DNA from: Balamuthia mandrillaris
Taxonomy: Eukaryota > Discosea > Longamoebia > Balamuthiidae
DNA length: 64,000 nt
Reading direction: 5' to 3'
Assembly (NCBI GenBank): GCA_031835245.1
Contig: JAVKOQ010000216.1
Location: 24,279 to 88,278 of the forward strand
Below are positions 22,541-40,248 of this stretch, piece by piece. Position 1 is the first letter of the stretch; every line of letters begins with the position of its first letter. The notes beneath the pieces are model-generated. The model was not told the DNA's origin and searched no databases. It worked only from the letters and a program-made list of their open reading frames with translations. The position numbers and the translations under genes are program-made.

Positions 22541-23782
22541 GTATCTCGTCTCTTCTCACTCTATTTCTACTCTTGTGTGATAAAAAGGGAGAGACGAGCT
22601 ATGATGAAGTTCCCAACAGACTTCCTCCTCCTGCACTTGTTCAACGAGCCTCTGACCTCCTTTTGCTTAACCAACAATGGGTAACATTCTTGTTCTTCTT
22701 CTTCTTCTCTTTCTTCTTCCATTCTTTGTGCTCATTATACAACAATGTGCACATTAAGGTTCGATTAGTGGGAATTATCACATCGGTACAAGTTGACCCT
22801 CAAAACGCTCACTTTGCTGAAGCTGAGATAGCTTTGCGTAATCCTTTTAGCAACATGGACGAAGCACTTGATAGCGAGGAAGTTATCATTACGATTCCTT
22901 GCACATCTCGTTCTGCGTTGCTGGGGTTATTCGGCAAAAGGGTGGAGGTTGTCGGCGTCTTAGCATCATCTAAACCCAAAGCCCCCAAACATACTAAACG
23001 TGAGGAAGGAGGTCTTTATCTTTCCGACAGTCAGATTTATACCTGGGGCAAAGATGAAGAATATCCGTGTACGTATTCTCGCCTTCTTCGTGTCAGCTCG
23101 TTCTTCTTGTACTTCTTCTTGCTTCTTTTTCACCTAGGTAATATTTTTGTTTTTGCTTCCTTGTTTGATAAGTGGTGGAAAAGTACTATTTCAACATCTG
23201 CTTCAACGTCAAAGAAAATGGAGGAGGCTGGTCTTTGCGATGCCATGGTGACCAGTATCACGACTACAAACTGGAGCCTGTAGTATCTCGTATTGATGTC
23301 TTTGCTTCCTCCGACCTTTCGAAGCCGTTGGCTGTCCTTAAAGCCTCTTCTTGGTCTGCTTCTTATGTACGTCGTTCTCTCTCCTCGCTCTCGCTCTCGC
23401 TCCCTCTCTCTCACCCTTTTGTTGTACAACACAGAAAAACAAAAAACTTAAGAAAAAGTCAAACGCTGATCATCAGAACGACACTGAGTTGACTTTACGG
23501 CTTCACTTTAGAAAGGACCTCTACAGTGATCCTCCGCAGGACTTTGGCATCACAGCATCCAACAACAGCAACAACAACTTGAGAGAGTTGACGCTTCATC
23601 CTTTATCCCCTGAACAACCCTCCTACATTGAATTCCAATCCCACTTTCGCGTTCCCGTGAAGCGCTCTCCTTGGAAGGACGCAGAGCAAGTGACCGGAAC
23701 AGCAAAAGAAGGGCCACCAAGAAAAACAGCACCTCCTGTCCGTAAGCCACAAAAACACAGCAAGAAAGAAACCTCCTCCTAA
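21290..23782 (+). CDS. F-box protein with unknown C-terminal region
   Basis: Seven exons (21290-21518, 21915-22117, 22301-22486, 22588-22680, 22759-23068, 23173-23366, 23435-23782) give 520 residues. An upstream ATG at 21258 is out of frame and stops at once. The first 55 residues are an F-box: ELPNETLELIFSFL, then DQTCRQWHQVL and LAWRLLF, so it should bind Skp1 in an SCF ubiquitin ligase. The middle, VRLVGIITSVQVDP to GKRVEVVGVLAS, has alternating hydrophobic strands that could be an OB-like barrel; this is a guess. The C-terminus is Lys/Pro-rich. The substrate is unknown. Intron 1 is an extreme T-rich tract. Confidence 0.8.
21548..21890. repeat. (CTTTTT)-rich intronic tract
   Basis: About 340 bp that is almost wholly T with spaced C, in intron 1 of the F-box gene. 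It is open in a reading frame of Phe/Ser/Leu but is not coding. Confidence 0.9.
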
Positions 23783-24292
23783 CGTGCAGACAGTTATGTA
23801 AATTATTTATAGATGAAATGCATTGAACCTGTTGGTTCTGTTAGCAACCTATGTATTCCTTTTCAACGCTTTGATAAATGCTTCCACAAAGAAAGACTAT
23901 CATGGTTGTTCCCCAAAGCTGTAACTCCTCTCCTCTTTTTGTGCTACCATTACCAAGCCATGCGAAAGGGCATTATGAACCCTGTAGATAATCGATGTCC
24001 GCGAGTATTTCAAAGAGCCAATCAAAAATCGAAAATCGAGCGATCAATTACCATATGACCAAAAAGAAATGGCAAGGGAAAAAAGGGCAGCAAAAATGTC
24101 CCTGCGCATTCCTGCTGTATTCAGCTGGGAAAATCAGTGTCGACAAGGACCACGACCAAACCAAACCATTGCGCGTTAGTCACCTGGTGAGTGACATCAA
24201 CAATATCGTAAATGGTAATGAATGACATCATCTAATCATAAAATTAATATCATAAAAGGATATTAATTTTAATGTTAACGGAATTCACGCGA
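23783..24292. other. Intergenic region
   Basis: No gene is seen. It contains the 3' UTR of the F-box gene and, near 24230-24275, an AT-rich stretch with tattaat repeats directly before the next start. Confidence 0.45.
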
Positions 24293-25482
24293 ATGCAGGA
24301 GACCAGCAAGAATGCAGAGGCGGAGGAGGTACTGAGGGACCGGGTTTGGGCTTTCCTCTACGACAAGGAGTTCGGGCCATGCAGGGCGGTGTCTCCGCCC
24401 GCCGAGTGCGTGTTTACCGGTGGGTGGGCCAACAGGACCCTCCTTCAATGCTCCTGTGGTGCGCTTCTTCCGCCGAACCACCAAGAGGAGGAGAGCAAAG
24501 AAGAACAAGAGGAGGAGGAGGAGGAAACTGAAGAAGAAGAAGAGGAAGAGGAAGAGGAAGAAGAACCACAACAAGAGAAAAAAAACGTTACGGAGAAGAA
24601 AACGAAAAGACCTCGAATAGCCACCATACCGGAAAGGACAAAAAACCTCTCACTTTGGGCTCACGTAAAACCAAAGTAACAAACCACAAAACATACATGC
24701 AAACACTGAACGACGACGTGGAAGTTTTTATAGCAGAAACTCTACAACAACACCCATTGAAGGAGGAGAACGCTTCTGCTGCTTCATCATCTGCTGCCAC
24801 CACTTGGCTTCATGCTATTCCTGCAGACTTGCTGACGGATATGGTAGGCCTGCCCGTGTCTCTGTTCCGCAAACTTCCTCCTCAGCATGCTCCTCGTCAA
24901 CATTGTGGTTACTGGAAGGCCCTCTACCACGACCGATCGTTTGCAAAGCTGTTGGGAGATATCACTGAGGGCATTGGCTTCACAACCTACAACGATGAAC
25001 TGGAGCCTTGGCATTCATGGATCGCGAACCCTGGCTTCTCCTCCTATTCTTCTTCTTCTTCTTCTTCTTCTTCTTCTTCTTCTTCTTTTGATGCTCCTGT
25101 AGTAGCCTCCTGTTGGCGCCTTACCTACCTAGAAGAAGAAAGACAGCACATAGATGGCACTGGAATGATGAGAGCTCTCTGCTATTCATCCAAGGAGGCA
25201 GCCTCATGCTTTTGGAAGAAACTCTTGAAAGAACGCGGGAACGACTGGACCTGGGACAGTTGTGGCGCGTTCTCTTCCAAGCCAGCACCGTTTGACATGG
25301 CTCAAGACCACAAGGAAGAAACAGTCGAAATAGCCCGCTTGGTGATACAAACGACGGAAGCGAGCTTGCTGTTTGTCACTTTAGTGAACGTTGGATGGCG
25401 TGGCTGTTGGGACAAATTCTTGGTAGGCGTGTCTCCTCTCTCCGGTCGTCTGGTTGGCATTCGTTCGAGTTTATGGGGTTAA
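24293..25482 (+). pseudogene. F-box-like tandem family, copy A (frame break)
   Basis: Two overlapping open frames together match the single frame of copy C. The first (24293-24679) has RVWAFLYDKEFGPC, then LLQCSCGALLPP and an acidic tract. The second (usable from about 24655 to 25482) has a helical part, then an F-box-like segment TWLHAIPADLLTDM with YWKALYHDRSFAKLL, a Ser tract, and a conserved end SLLFVTLVNVGW, FLVGVSPLSGRLVG. The frames are shifted relative to one another near 24655-24680, with no fitting intron, so the copy is broken, or uses frameshifting, or contains a base error. F-box assignment is tentative; the N-terminal Cys pair is shared by all three copies. Confidence 0.6.
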
Positions 25483-25647
25483 AACACTCCCAAGATCTGC
25501 CTTGCTGCCTTCCCATGTTCTTGTTTATCAAGCAACGACACCTTGTTAGCCTGTACTCGCCCAAGAAGAGACCACGTTAAGGACAAATAAAACCTATAGT
25601 GACAAACCTATAACGAACGAATATAAAGAAAAGGAAGAAGTGATAAT

Positions 25648-27872
25648 ATGGAACAGAAGAATGTGCCAGAAGAGGTGGTGAGAGAGAGGGTTTGGGCGTT
25701 GCTCTGCCTCGAAGAGTCCGGCCCCTGTCAACCCTTGCTTCAGCAATGCTATCACGCGCTGAAGGGAAGGCACAGAACCCTTCTTCAATGCTCCTGTGGT
25801 GTTCCTCTGCCTCCGCTCCACAAGGCGGAAGAGGACGAGAGAGAAGATGAAGAAGGAGCGTGAAGAAAAGAAGAAACAAGAAGAGGAGAAAGAAAAGAAA
25901 AGAGCCCGGTTCACGCACGCAGAACGAAGAGAAGAGAAACAAGAACAGATCATATTTCGAAGCAAGAACGCTTTCAAAGTCTTTGTTTGGTTGCGGTTGC
26001 AGCTCATGTTGACAACTGGATCAAACAGAAGCTTGAACAACAACCAGAAGAAGCAGAAGAACCAAAGGAAGAAGAAGAAGAAGAAGAAGAAGAAGAAAGA
26101 AATGAACAGGGTGGGTATGCCTGCGGTTTCACAAAAGATTGCCATGAAAAAAATATTATTGTTTGGTGCAAATAAAGCTCCAAGAAGGCTACTGCCAAAC
26201 ATGCCAAGTCTGGTTTCTGGCAGAGCACTGCCTGTGCTGCTCTGCATTGCTGGCGACCAAGCGTAGATTGTGTTTCCACCCAAGATAGGCAGTTGTCATT
26301 TCCTCATACAATCTGGCTCCACATTTCCCAGGTCGGTAGCCTTCCTCTAGCAACCAACGGACATACGCCCTTGAAGGTCGCGGCCCCATCCACCGCAACG
26401 TTAAATCCGCTGAAGGTACTGAGAGGCCAGGAATGTAGACCACTTTTCCATCCCCTCCAACGTCAACATCCTTGGGCACAGTAGGGCAGTTGGTGAATAT
26501 GACAGGAGGAAGTACCTCCCCGCTCATGACTCAATCAATCCTTCATATAAGATCGTTTTGTAGTCAAACATGTTTTCCCAGAGTGAGGGCTGGCAACTGT
26601 TGGGATGGAGGGCTTGTTGGCAGCATGATGAGAGGACAGGTGTAAAGCTTTCATGTGGGTAGATACCCAACCAATGCTGACATCCTCCTGAAAGCTAGCA
26701 GCGATGAACTTTTGGATGGCATTGATGGAAGTCTGCTTGTGGGCCTTCACACGAGAAAGAACCCAACCTCCGACCACCAACTGCTCTTGACGAGAGTTTT
26801 GGAGGACGGCCACGGGGTGGAAGGATGGCAGGGTCCCGAGGAGGTGCAGCTTCTTGCCTTTTCCAGCGATAAACGGTGGAAGCATCTGGAGTGTCTGCAT
26901 TCTTGCAGAAGGCATAGGGTGTTGGCTTTTTTTTTTTGTTAACGTTTTTTCCTCACCTCAGTTTGAGCAAGGCAGAGTTTCTTGGTGTCTTCAGAATAGT
27001 TATGGCGAGGCCTCTTCCTGCTTGCCATTGTTTCGCTCCTTCTACTTTTTTTCTTTCCTCCCGACTCAACAGTTCACCTGGCCAATCGGTGGAAAATCGT
27101 GGGAAACTTTTCTAAAACCGCAGTCCTGCGGCCCTCAAAAAATCACCGACAACAAGACCTGCATACAATCTCTAAACAACAAAGTGGAAGCACTAGTTCA
27201 GCAATTGCAAGAGGCATTGGAAGACACCTCTTCGTTTTGCTCCTCCCGTTCTTGTTCTTGTTCTTGTTCTTGTTCTTGTTCTTGTTCTTGTTCTTCTTTT
27301 TGTTCTTCTTCTTCTTCTTCTTCTTCTTCTTCTTCTTCTTCTTCCTTGTTCTTCTTCTTCTTCTTCTTCTTCTTCTTCTTGTTCTTCTGCTGCTGCTGCT
27401 GCTGTTGTTACTGCTGCTGCGGCTTCTTGTTGGCGAATTGTAGATTCCGACGGCCTCTCTGAAGAGCTACACCACATAGTAGGGAAAGAAGAGTCACAAC
27501 CAAGCAAGTACATTCACGCGTTCAGCATGTTGGAAGCACTTTCCCTTTTATAACACCAACAAAAGCCAGAGAAGCATATCCCTTTTGGAAGAAACTGCTT
27601 CGTCAGCAAGCCAACGAAGACAGCTATGATGACGAAACATCAGGAGCCTTCACCTATCTACCATCGCTCGATAGGCTCAGTTGGAGTGGCGACACACAAA
27701 AAGAAGCAATAGGGGAGCTGGTGCTAAGGACGATGAGAGAGAGTTTGTTGTTTGTCACATTGGTGAGCATCGGATGGCAATTCAACTCATGGGATGATTT
27801 CCTGATTGGCCTGTCTCCACTCTCTGGAAGACTTGTGGGCCTTCACACGCTCACCGGGAGCTTTGGTTATTA
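25648..27872 (+). pseudogene. F-box-like tandem family, copy B (decayed, interrupted)
   Basis: Starts like copy C (ERVWALLCLEESGPC, LLQCSCGVPLPP), then meets an in-frame TGA at 25861. The same frame continues beyond it with LCLVAVAAHVDNWIKQKL, equivalent to copy C. About 0.9 kb of foreign sequence follows (26.1-27.06 kb, a transposase relic). The family sequence resumes near 27070, but the F-box-like part is missing and (TTCTTG)/(TTC) repeats stand in its place. A further frameshift lies near 27550, before YPFWKKLL and the conserved end SLLFVTLVSIGW, FLIGLSPLSGRLVG (27872). Multiple lesions make it a pseudogene. Confidence 0.75.
26189..27028 (-). mobile_element. Broken DDE (pogo/Tigger-like) transposase
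   Basis: A minus-strand coding relic begins at ATG 27028 (SRKRPRHNYSEDTK), has a plausible 5' intron, then a helix-turn-helix-like stretch STVYRWKRQ and GRPPKLS, a frameshift, then GGWVLSRVKAHK, SIGWVSTHMKALHLSSH, and finally GEVLPPVIFTN in another frame. The order (DNA-binding helices, RPPKL linker, SxxWV...LSSH, then a strand with PPVIFTN) is that of CENP-B/Tigger-type DDE transposases. The catalytic acids cannot be placed with confidence. The ends and target-site duplication were not found. It lies antisense inside copy B of the tandem family. Confidence 0.55.
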
Positions 27873-27980
27873 AACGCACATATAGAGGATGAAGACAGGG
27901 CAAAGCATAAAGGAGAGGAGGAGCAAAGCGTTACCAAGTTTTGTGTCGACAGCTAAATAACTCAACAGAAGCAAGGCGCT

Positions 27981-29774
27981 ATGGAACGGAGGAATGTGGC
28001 TGAGGAGGTGGTGAGGAAGCGGGTTTGGGCATTGCTCTGCCACAAAGAGTTCGGCCCCTGTCAACCCTTGCTTCGGCAGAGCTACAACGTGCTGAGAGGA
28101 AGGCGCCGGACCGTGTTTCAATGCTCCTGTGGCGTTCTTCTCCCTCCAAGTTTGAAGCACCAACTGGGAGACTGGGATGAGAGCGAGGAAGAAGACGAAG
28201 AGGAAGGGAAAGATGATGATGAAGGAGAAAATGAGAGAGAGGACGACGAGAAAGAAAGGAAAAGAGCACGTGTTTCAGCAAACAACGAGGAAGGGAAAGC
28301 AGAGAACCCAAAAACAGGAGAACGCACTTTCTTTGAGAAGAGAACACTTCGAAGGCTTTGTTTGGTTGCGGTGGTTAGTTATATTGACAACTGGATCCAA
28401 CAGAACCTACTTCACACAATGGAAGTTGAAGAAGAAGACGCAGAAGAAGAAGAAGAAGAAGATGAAGAACAAGAGCAAGAAGAAGAAGAACAAGAAGAAG
28501 AACAAGAAGAACAAGAACAAGAAAAACAAGACGAACAACAAGAACAACGTAATCATGAACAAGTACAAGAAGATGAGGAAAAAAGTCTTGAAGATGAATG
28601 GAAGGAAAAAGAACATATCCGCAACATGGTGGCAAGCTATAAAAGAGACATGCAAAGACTGAATCAAAAAGTGGAAACCTTTCTTCAACAATACTTTCAA
28701 AAACAACAACCCGAACCAGAAGACAAGATCCCTGCCTCTTCTTGTTCTCCTCCAACCTGGCTACACATTCTGCCAGCGGAGTTATTGGATGACATTACCA
28801 CCTTGGTTCCCTCATCTCTCAACCATAGTAACAACAATATTCATCCGCAACACCCTCCCCAACCACAGCTTGGTGGCTGGAGAGCGCTCTATCATGACCG
28901 AGCATTGGCAAAGTTGTTAGAAGCCATCTCCCGATTCATTGTGTATGGATACTATGGGACTGCGTCTTGGTGTTCTTGGACGGCAAACCCTTGCTCTGCT
29001 TCTTTGCCTTCTTCTTCAACTTCAACGTCTTCTTGTTGGCAGCTGGTAGACAAAAATGGTCTCTCTGAAAAAGTAACAGGAGGAGAAACCCAAGAAGAAC
29101 AAAAGTACATTGCTGCACCCGCAATGATGCAAGCCCTTTGCTTTTCGTCCAAAGAAGCAAACTCACCATGTTGGAAGAAACTGTTTGTACCGAGCCCAAT
29201 AAAACAATTGGGCTAGAATCAACAAGAAGGCAGACGGAAGGAAGGGAAAAGAAGATTTATTTCTGAGCTCAAGGCCTTGCGAACCTTGACGGGGGGTTAT
29301 GGCCCCGCTCACCTCTACTCTTGAAACAAAATTCTTTTGCAAATACAACCGCTTGCCAAAATATTGTTCTTATGATTTTTTCGCTTCGGCGTACCGGTTG
29401 TTCCTGATTGGTTCGTTCTTATCTTCTCTGTTTCTTTTGAAAGAAGAACCTTATTAGAGAGAGATGGAAGAGACCTACGAGGATGACCTGCTCGGTACAA
29501 ACGCACGCGAAGCGTGTCGTTGCAAACAGACAACAAAGACTACAACTCGGACGATTGTGGAGCGTTTTCTTTCAAGCCAACCGTTGAAAGAATCAGCTGC
29601 GGCCCAGACCAAGAAGGAAGGAGTGGCCTCATTCTGCAAACCATGGAGGAGAATTTACTGTTTGTCACGTTTGTGGAGGTAGGATGGAAATCAGAGTGGG
29701 ATCTCTTCTTGGTCGGAGTGTCCCCGCTCTCTGGTCGTCTGGTGGGGCTTCATACTTGTGCTGAGAGTGGGTAA
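27981..29774 (+). pseudogene. F-box-like tandem family, copy C (most intact, interrupted late)
   Basis: The open frame 27981-29216 (411 residues) shows the full family order: RVWALLCHKEFGPC with a Cys pair, FQCSCGVLLPP, LCLVAVVSYIDNWIQ, a long Glu/Gln/Lys helix-like tract, coiled-coil residues, the F-box-like TWLHILPAELLDDI with GWRALYHDRALAKLL, then ALCFSSKEA and CWKKLF. There a 320-bp insertion (29183-29502) brings stops. The conserved end resumes in the frame at about 29516-29774 (CGAFSFKP, LLFVTFVEVGW, FLVGVSPLSGRLVG). The truncated 411-residue protein may still be made; it retains the F-box-like part. Confidence 0.7.
29183..29502. mobile_element. Small insertion with 13-bp terminal inverted repeats (MITE-like)
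   Basis: GTTTGTACCGAGC at 29183-29195 is the exact inverse of GCTCGGTACAAAC at 29490-29502. The 320 bp between have no coding capacity, include a nested hairpin AGCCCAAT/ATTGGGCT just inside the left end, and split a conserved coding sequence. Bases 29483-29503 recur exactly at 1281-1301. It is not C/T-rich and no frame-keeping GT-AG pair removes it, so an intron is unlikely. No clear target duplication is visible. Confidence 0.55.
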
Positions 29775-29943
29775 TACACAATAAAATAACGAATCCACCT
29801 TTTTCTTTGTTGAAATGTAGAGAAGAGATGCGAACGATGCAGAGAGAAGAGAGACGAGATGGATGAAGAGATGAGATGAGACGAAACGATAAAGAGAAGA
29901 GGAACATTATTTCTTTTTGTTTACATTTTATTTACTTCTTGTG

Positions 29944-30696
29944 TTAAAACCCAGCCAGATAACCACGGCCGCGGCAATCAGGGCAAGGACCCTTGTAATG
30001 GAGCTCGTTCTGTTCGCAAGGACCAAACGTTCCTTTGCCTCCTTTCCCTCCACAGGTGTTGCAGGGCACCACGGAGCAAGGCACAGATCCCCTGCCTTCG
30101 CAACAAGGGCAGTCCCCTTTACGATGGATGGAACTTTGCTCGCAGGCGCCAAACGTGCCCCACGCTCCCTTGCCGTCGCACTTGGGGCACTTGCCTCCCC
30201 TTCCTCCATGTTGAGAACCGCCGAACATTCCCCATTGATGTTGTGGGTAAGCAGGCAGGTACCCTTTTCCGTTACAGGAGGAACAGTCCCCCTTCCGGTG
30301 GATGTCGTGCTGCTCGCAGGGTCCGAAGGTTCCCTTCCCTCCCTTGCCCTCGCACTGTTTGCACTTGTTCACGGGGTAATCCAACACGCCCCGTCCTTCG
30401 CAGCAACGGCAATCTCCCTTGCGGTGTATGTCACCCTGCTCGCAGGGGCCAAAGGTACCCCACGCACCTTTTCCGTCGCATTGGGGGCACTCAACTCCTT
30501 GGCTAAGTGGCAAACGAGGAAGGAGAGAGAGGATAGAATGAGGTTAACTACAACGTGATTAAAAATAAAAATAAAAAAGCAAAACCAACCTCGCAGGAGC
30601 ATTCCGCATGCTTTGGTGATGATCGCCGGACGTTCCTGCTTGTTGAGCACTGAGAACCAATTCCGCTTTGAGTTTGTTCAAGAAGCTTTTTAACAT
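29944..30696 (-). CDS. CxxCxGxG zinc-finger-like repeat protein
   Basis: Two exons (30590-30696, 29944-30502) give 221 residues. After a short helical leader it has four repeats of the form CxxCxGKGxxGTFGxCEQ followed by HxKGxCxxCxGRG. The CxxCxGxG pairs resemble the zinc-binding Cys-rich region of DnaJ, but no J domain or substrate domain is present. Repeats 1 and 3 share DGKGAWGTFG and repeats 2 and 4 share GKGGKGTFG, so a two-repeat block was duplicated. Each repeat could bind one or two zinc ions. Function unknown. No signal peptide. Confidence 0.82.
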
Positions 30697-31195
30697 TGTG
30701 TTCGTTGTTTGCGGGTTTTGTTGTATGTTTTTCTGGGCATGTCCGAAGCAAACCAGACACACCACTTTAAATACCTTTTGGTTTCGTGGGAGACCCACGA
30801 AACGCCGTTTTCGACTTCTCCTTCCATTTCGTGATTGCCACCTGGTCGGTGCGCATTACCGCTGATAAAAACAAATGCAACGCGGTGACTACCGAAAGAC
30901 CGCTTATCCTCGAGGTTTGCGAATTAGTCGAGCTACAAACACACGAGAGTCAGCGAGTTTCCACGTGTCCGAGCTACGAAATCTCGGGGAAGGTCTGTCA
31001 GTCTCTCTGACCTTTTTATTTGCTTTCCTGGTGGTCGTTATTCTACTCATCGTTGTTCTACATGCGGAGAGAATGTTCTCTATTGACCTCGCCTTTGCTC
31101 GTGCCGTTGTAATCCAGGCTGGTGAGTCACGCGTTGCCTCTTCTCTCACATGAGATTCGTTTTACAGACTGATCACATTTATTCATCTCAGCAAA
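30697..31195. other. Intergenic region
   Basis: Promoter side of the CxxCxGxG gene and 3' side of the receptor-like gene. Short open frames exist but none shows conserved motifs or splice support. Nothing else seen. Confidence 0.4.
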
Positions 31196-32289
31196 TCAAA
31201 CAGCATCATAGGATTGGCCTCGCAAGCGAGCCACGCCAGCCTTTGCTTTGTTGAAAGAGAAGACACAGCCATCCTTCACGTAGCCTGGCAGCGTCTTCCA
31301 AAACTCGAGATTGGGGAGGAGGTGCAAGCCTGACTCCCTCTTGCGGAACTTCTGGTAGGCCACTCCGCCTACAAGGTACACCAACACCACGCCCGACAAG
31401 CTTTTTTTTTGTTGCATGAGCATATTGTGGTTAGAAATAGGGCAACTGGGACCGAGAAGAAAGGGAAAGAGAAACGACGAAAGAGGACGAGAAGATGATG
31501 AAAAGCTTACACGAACAATAAATAATAGAGACCAAATGAAAATAACGGAACAGGAGAGACACAAAGAGAGGTACAGCAGACAAACAAAGAAAAGGAACGG
31601 AAATAACAAAACAACAACATACCTAATGAGGAAGATCCAGCCACCAGTGAGTTCAAAATCCCGATGATTGTTACCTCCCGAATTGGGGCCTGATACAGGA
31701 CAAGCAAAACGGCTGGTGAACCTGAAGTTATAGGTAAACTGGGGCTGCTCCACGGGATTGAGGCACTCGAACCGGGCTTTGTCCTTCCCCATGGACTTGT
31801 CACAGACGAATTCGATTAGGGAAGAACGCTTGTCATAGCCGCCCGTGAATTGAATCCAGAAACCTGTTCCTGCCTCGTCCCGTTCTTTGAGAGCGTTTCC
31901 TTGGTCTAAGGCGCCTATGCCCATTCCAGTGTCTGTTTTGTTGTTTTGTTCCCATTGAAGATGAAGATGGAGAGGATATCACAGTAAGAAGGGACAATGG
32001 TTAAGCGGGGCAAACCTTTCTGACAAGAGGTTTGGGCAGAGCCAGCCTGGCACTTGGCGTTCTTCACCTCAGCGCAAGGGGCAAATATGAACTCGTATAT
32101 GTTTCCCGAACACTTAAACTCCCCCAATGCCTTGGCGTTCCTAAAGTCATACGCAAAACCGGAGGGAAAGGATGCCTGGCAGCTGTGTGGGTTCGCTTGG
32201 GCGTACGTCATGGTGCTCGGTAGCAAGAGCAGCATCGCCAGGGATGCTGCCGCCATAAAGCACGACGGCCCGGCAAAGATGTTCCTCAT
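31196..32289 (-). CDS. Mannose-6-phosphate-receptor-like (MRH) type I membrane protein
   Basis: Three exons (32016-32289, 31623-31932, 31196-31400) give 262 residues. Signal peptide: AASLAMLLLLPSTMTYAQA. The luminal part has Cys residues spaced as in MRH domains (GEFKCSGNIYEFIFAPC, SLIEFVCDKS, ARFECLNP, FACPVSG). One membrane helix follows (SLSGVVLVYLVGGVAY, formed across the last intron). The short tail has LHLLPNLEFWKTLPGYVKDG, the end seen in cation-dependent M6P receptor and Atg27-like proteins. It probably sorts or recognises glycoproteins between Golgi and endosomes; binding residues were not assigned. No C-terminal dileucine motif is clear. Confidence 0.78.
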
Positions 32290-32593
32290 CCTCGTGAACC
32301 AATGGCCTGTTTGGTTCCTTGGTGAAACGCTGCTTCCCTAATGTTGCGGTTTATCGGCGTTTTGCTTTTTTTGGTGCTCCAAAGCTTTCGACGTGCAACT
32401 AGAGAGATAGGGAGAGGTGCTGGTGAGATATCAGGAGAGCGTTGAAGGAATGGATGAGGGAGAGGAGGACGAAGAGGAATAGGAGGAAGGGGCCAATGAC
32501 GAATCAGAACCAGATGAAGGAAAAGTAGAAAGAGATGGAGTGTATGAAGGAGATGATGGGAGCGATACACAAACAAGAAAATTGGTTGGTTTC

Positions 32594-39327
<6,734 letters not shown>

Positions 39328-39667
39328 ACCTTGTTGTTTTGAGGAAATGGATAAAGATAGAAAGCGAGAGAGGGAAAAAAAATATTGAGGGGACCTTAAC
39401 GATAAGGAGTAGAGTGGTACTACAACACACACAACTCCTCCTCTTTGTGTAATAAAACAAAGTCTCGGTACAACCTGCACACAAAGAAAAATATCTATGC
39501 GTGCCTCTCGTCTTCTTCTTTCTTTCTTTTTTTTGCTGATTTATTTTGTTAACAAAGTAGAAATGTCCCTACTGGTTGAAAATCCTCCGGAATTACCCCG
39601 AAATCAATCGTATTGGTTAGAATTTTAGATCAACATAGATCTTTTATCATGGCAGCGAACGATGCGA
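39328..39667. other. Upstream region of the cyclase gene
   Basis: No gene is seen. On the minus strand it would hold the cyclase promoter; the other end is the 3' UTR of the small gene at 39668. Confidence 0.4.
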
Positions 39668-40087
39668 TTAGCTGGCAGAAGAGGAAGAAGAGGAAGGAGA
39701 GGTAGTGGCGTCCAATTTGTACAGCGTCTGCTCGATTTCAGTCTTTTGCTTGGCGGGCAGTCGGCTGTGCACAAAGGTCATCCACTTGGAGTCGATGTTG
39801 GTGACGTCGGAGACCAAATAGACGATCACGTCGTCCGTGCCGTTGGTCAGGTCCTTGGTTTTCCACCAATCGCTCAACGCCCCACCCACGCCCAACCCAA
39901 CAGAAGGAGAGGAAGAGGAGCAAGAAGACGACGAGGAAAGAGCTTGTTGGATGTTGTCGAGCAGTTGAGCAAAGGCTTCCCCTCCTTGTTGCGTCCTGTT
40001 GGCGCGTATATACTCAGCAACATTAGGATGCATCCCGCACACTTTGTGCGTATACTCTGGTTTGTCCAGCAGTTGTCTGTAACTCAT
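39668..40087 (-). CDS. Small protein of unknown family
   Basis: Single exon, 139 residues from the ATG at 40087; an upstream in-frame start at 40126 adds a Lys-rich leader. The N-terminal third (YRQLLDKPEYTHKVC, NVAEYIRANR) looks helical. A Ser tract follows, then a second conserved-looking part, DDVIVYLVSDVTNI and WMTFVHSRLPAKQK, and a Ser tail. No signal peptide or membrane helix. The codon pattern and position between two genes support it as real. Family not recognised. Confidence 0.55.
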   Translation of the reverse strand: MSYRQLLDKPEYTHKVCGMHPNVAEYIRANRTQQGGEAFAQLLDNIQQALSSSSSCSSSSPSVGLGVGGALSDWWKTKDLTNGTDDVIVYLVSDVTNIDSKWMTFVHSRLPAKQKTEIEQTLYKLDATTSPSSSSSSAS

Positions 40088-40248
40088 TCTTCCCTCTTTT
40101 TTTTTCTTTGTTTTTGCGTTACGCATTGCATTCTTGACATACTTGACATATTTTTCTTAGTTAGGCATTAAAAATTTGAAAAATGTTAAATATGTAAATG
40201 TTAATTAAATAAGATGATAAAATGGAACCCAAGAGGGCAAATAGCGTC

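Noticed and set aside
29187-29515. The insertion in copy C as an ordinary intron
   Set aside because: GT and AG dinucleotides exist, but no pair keeps the frame of the conserved end, and the sequence lacks the pyrimidine bias of true introns here.
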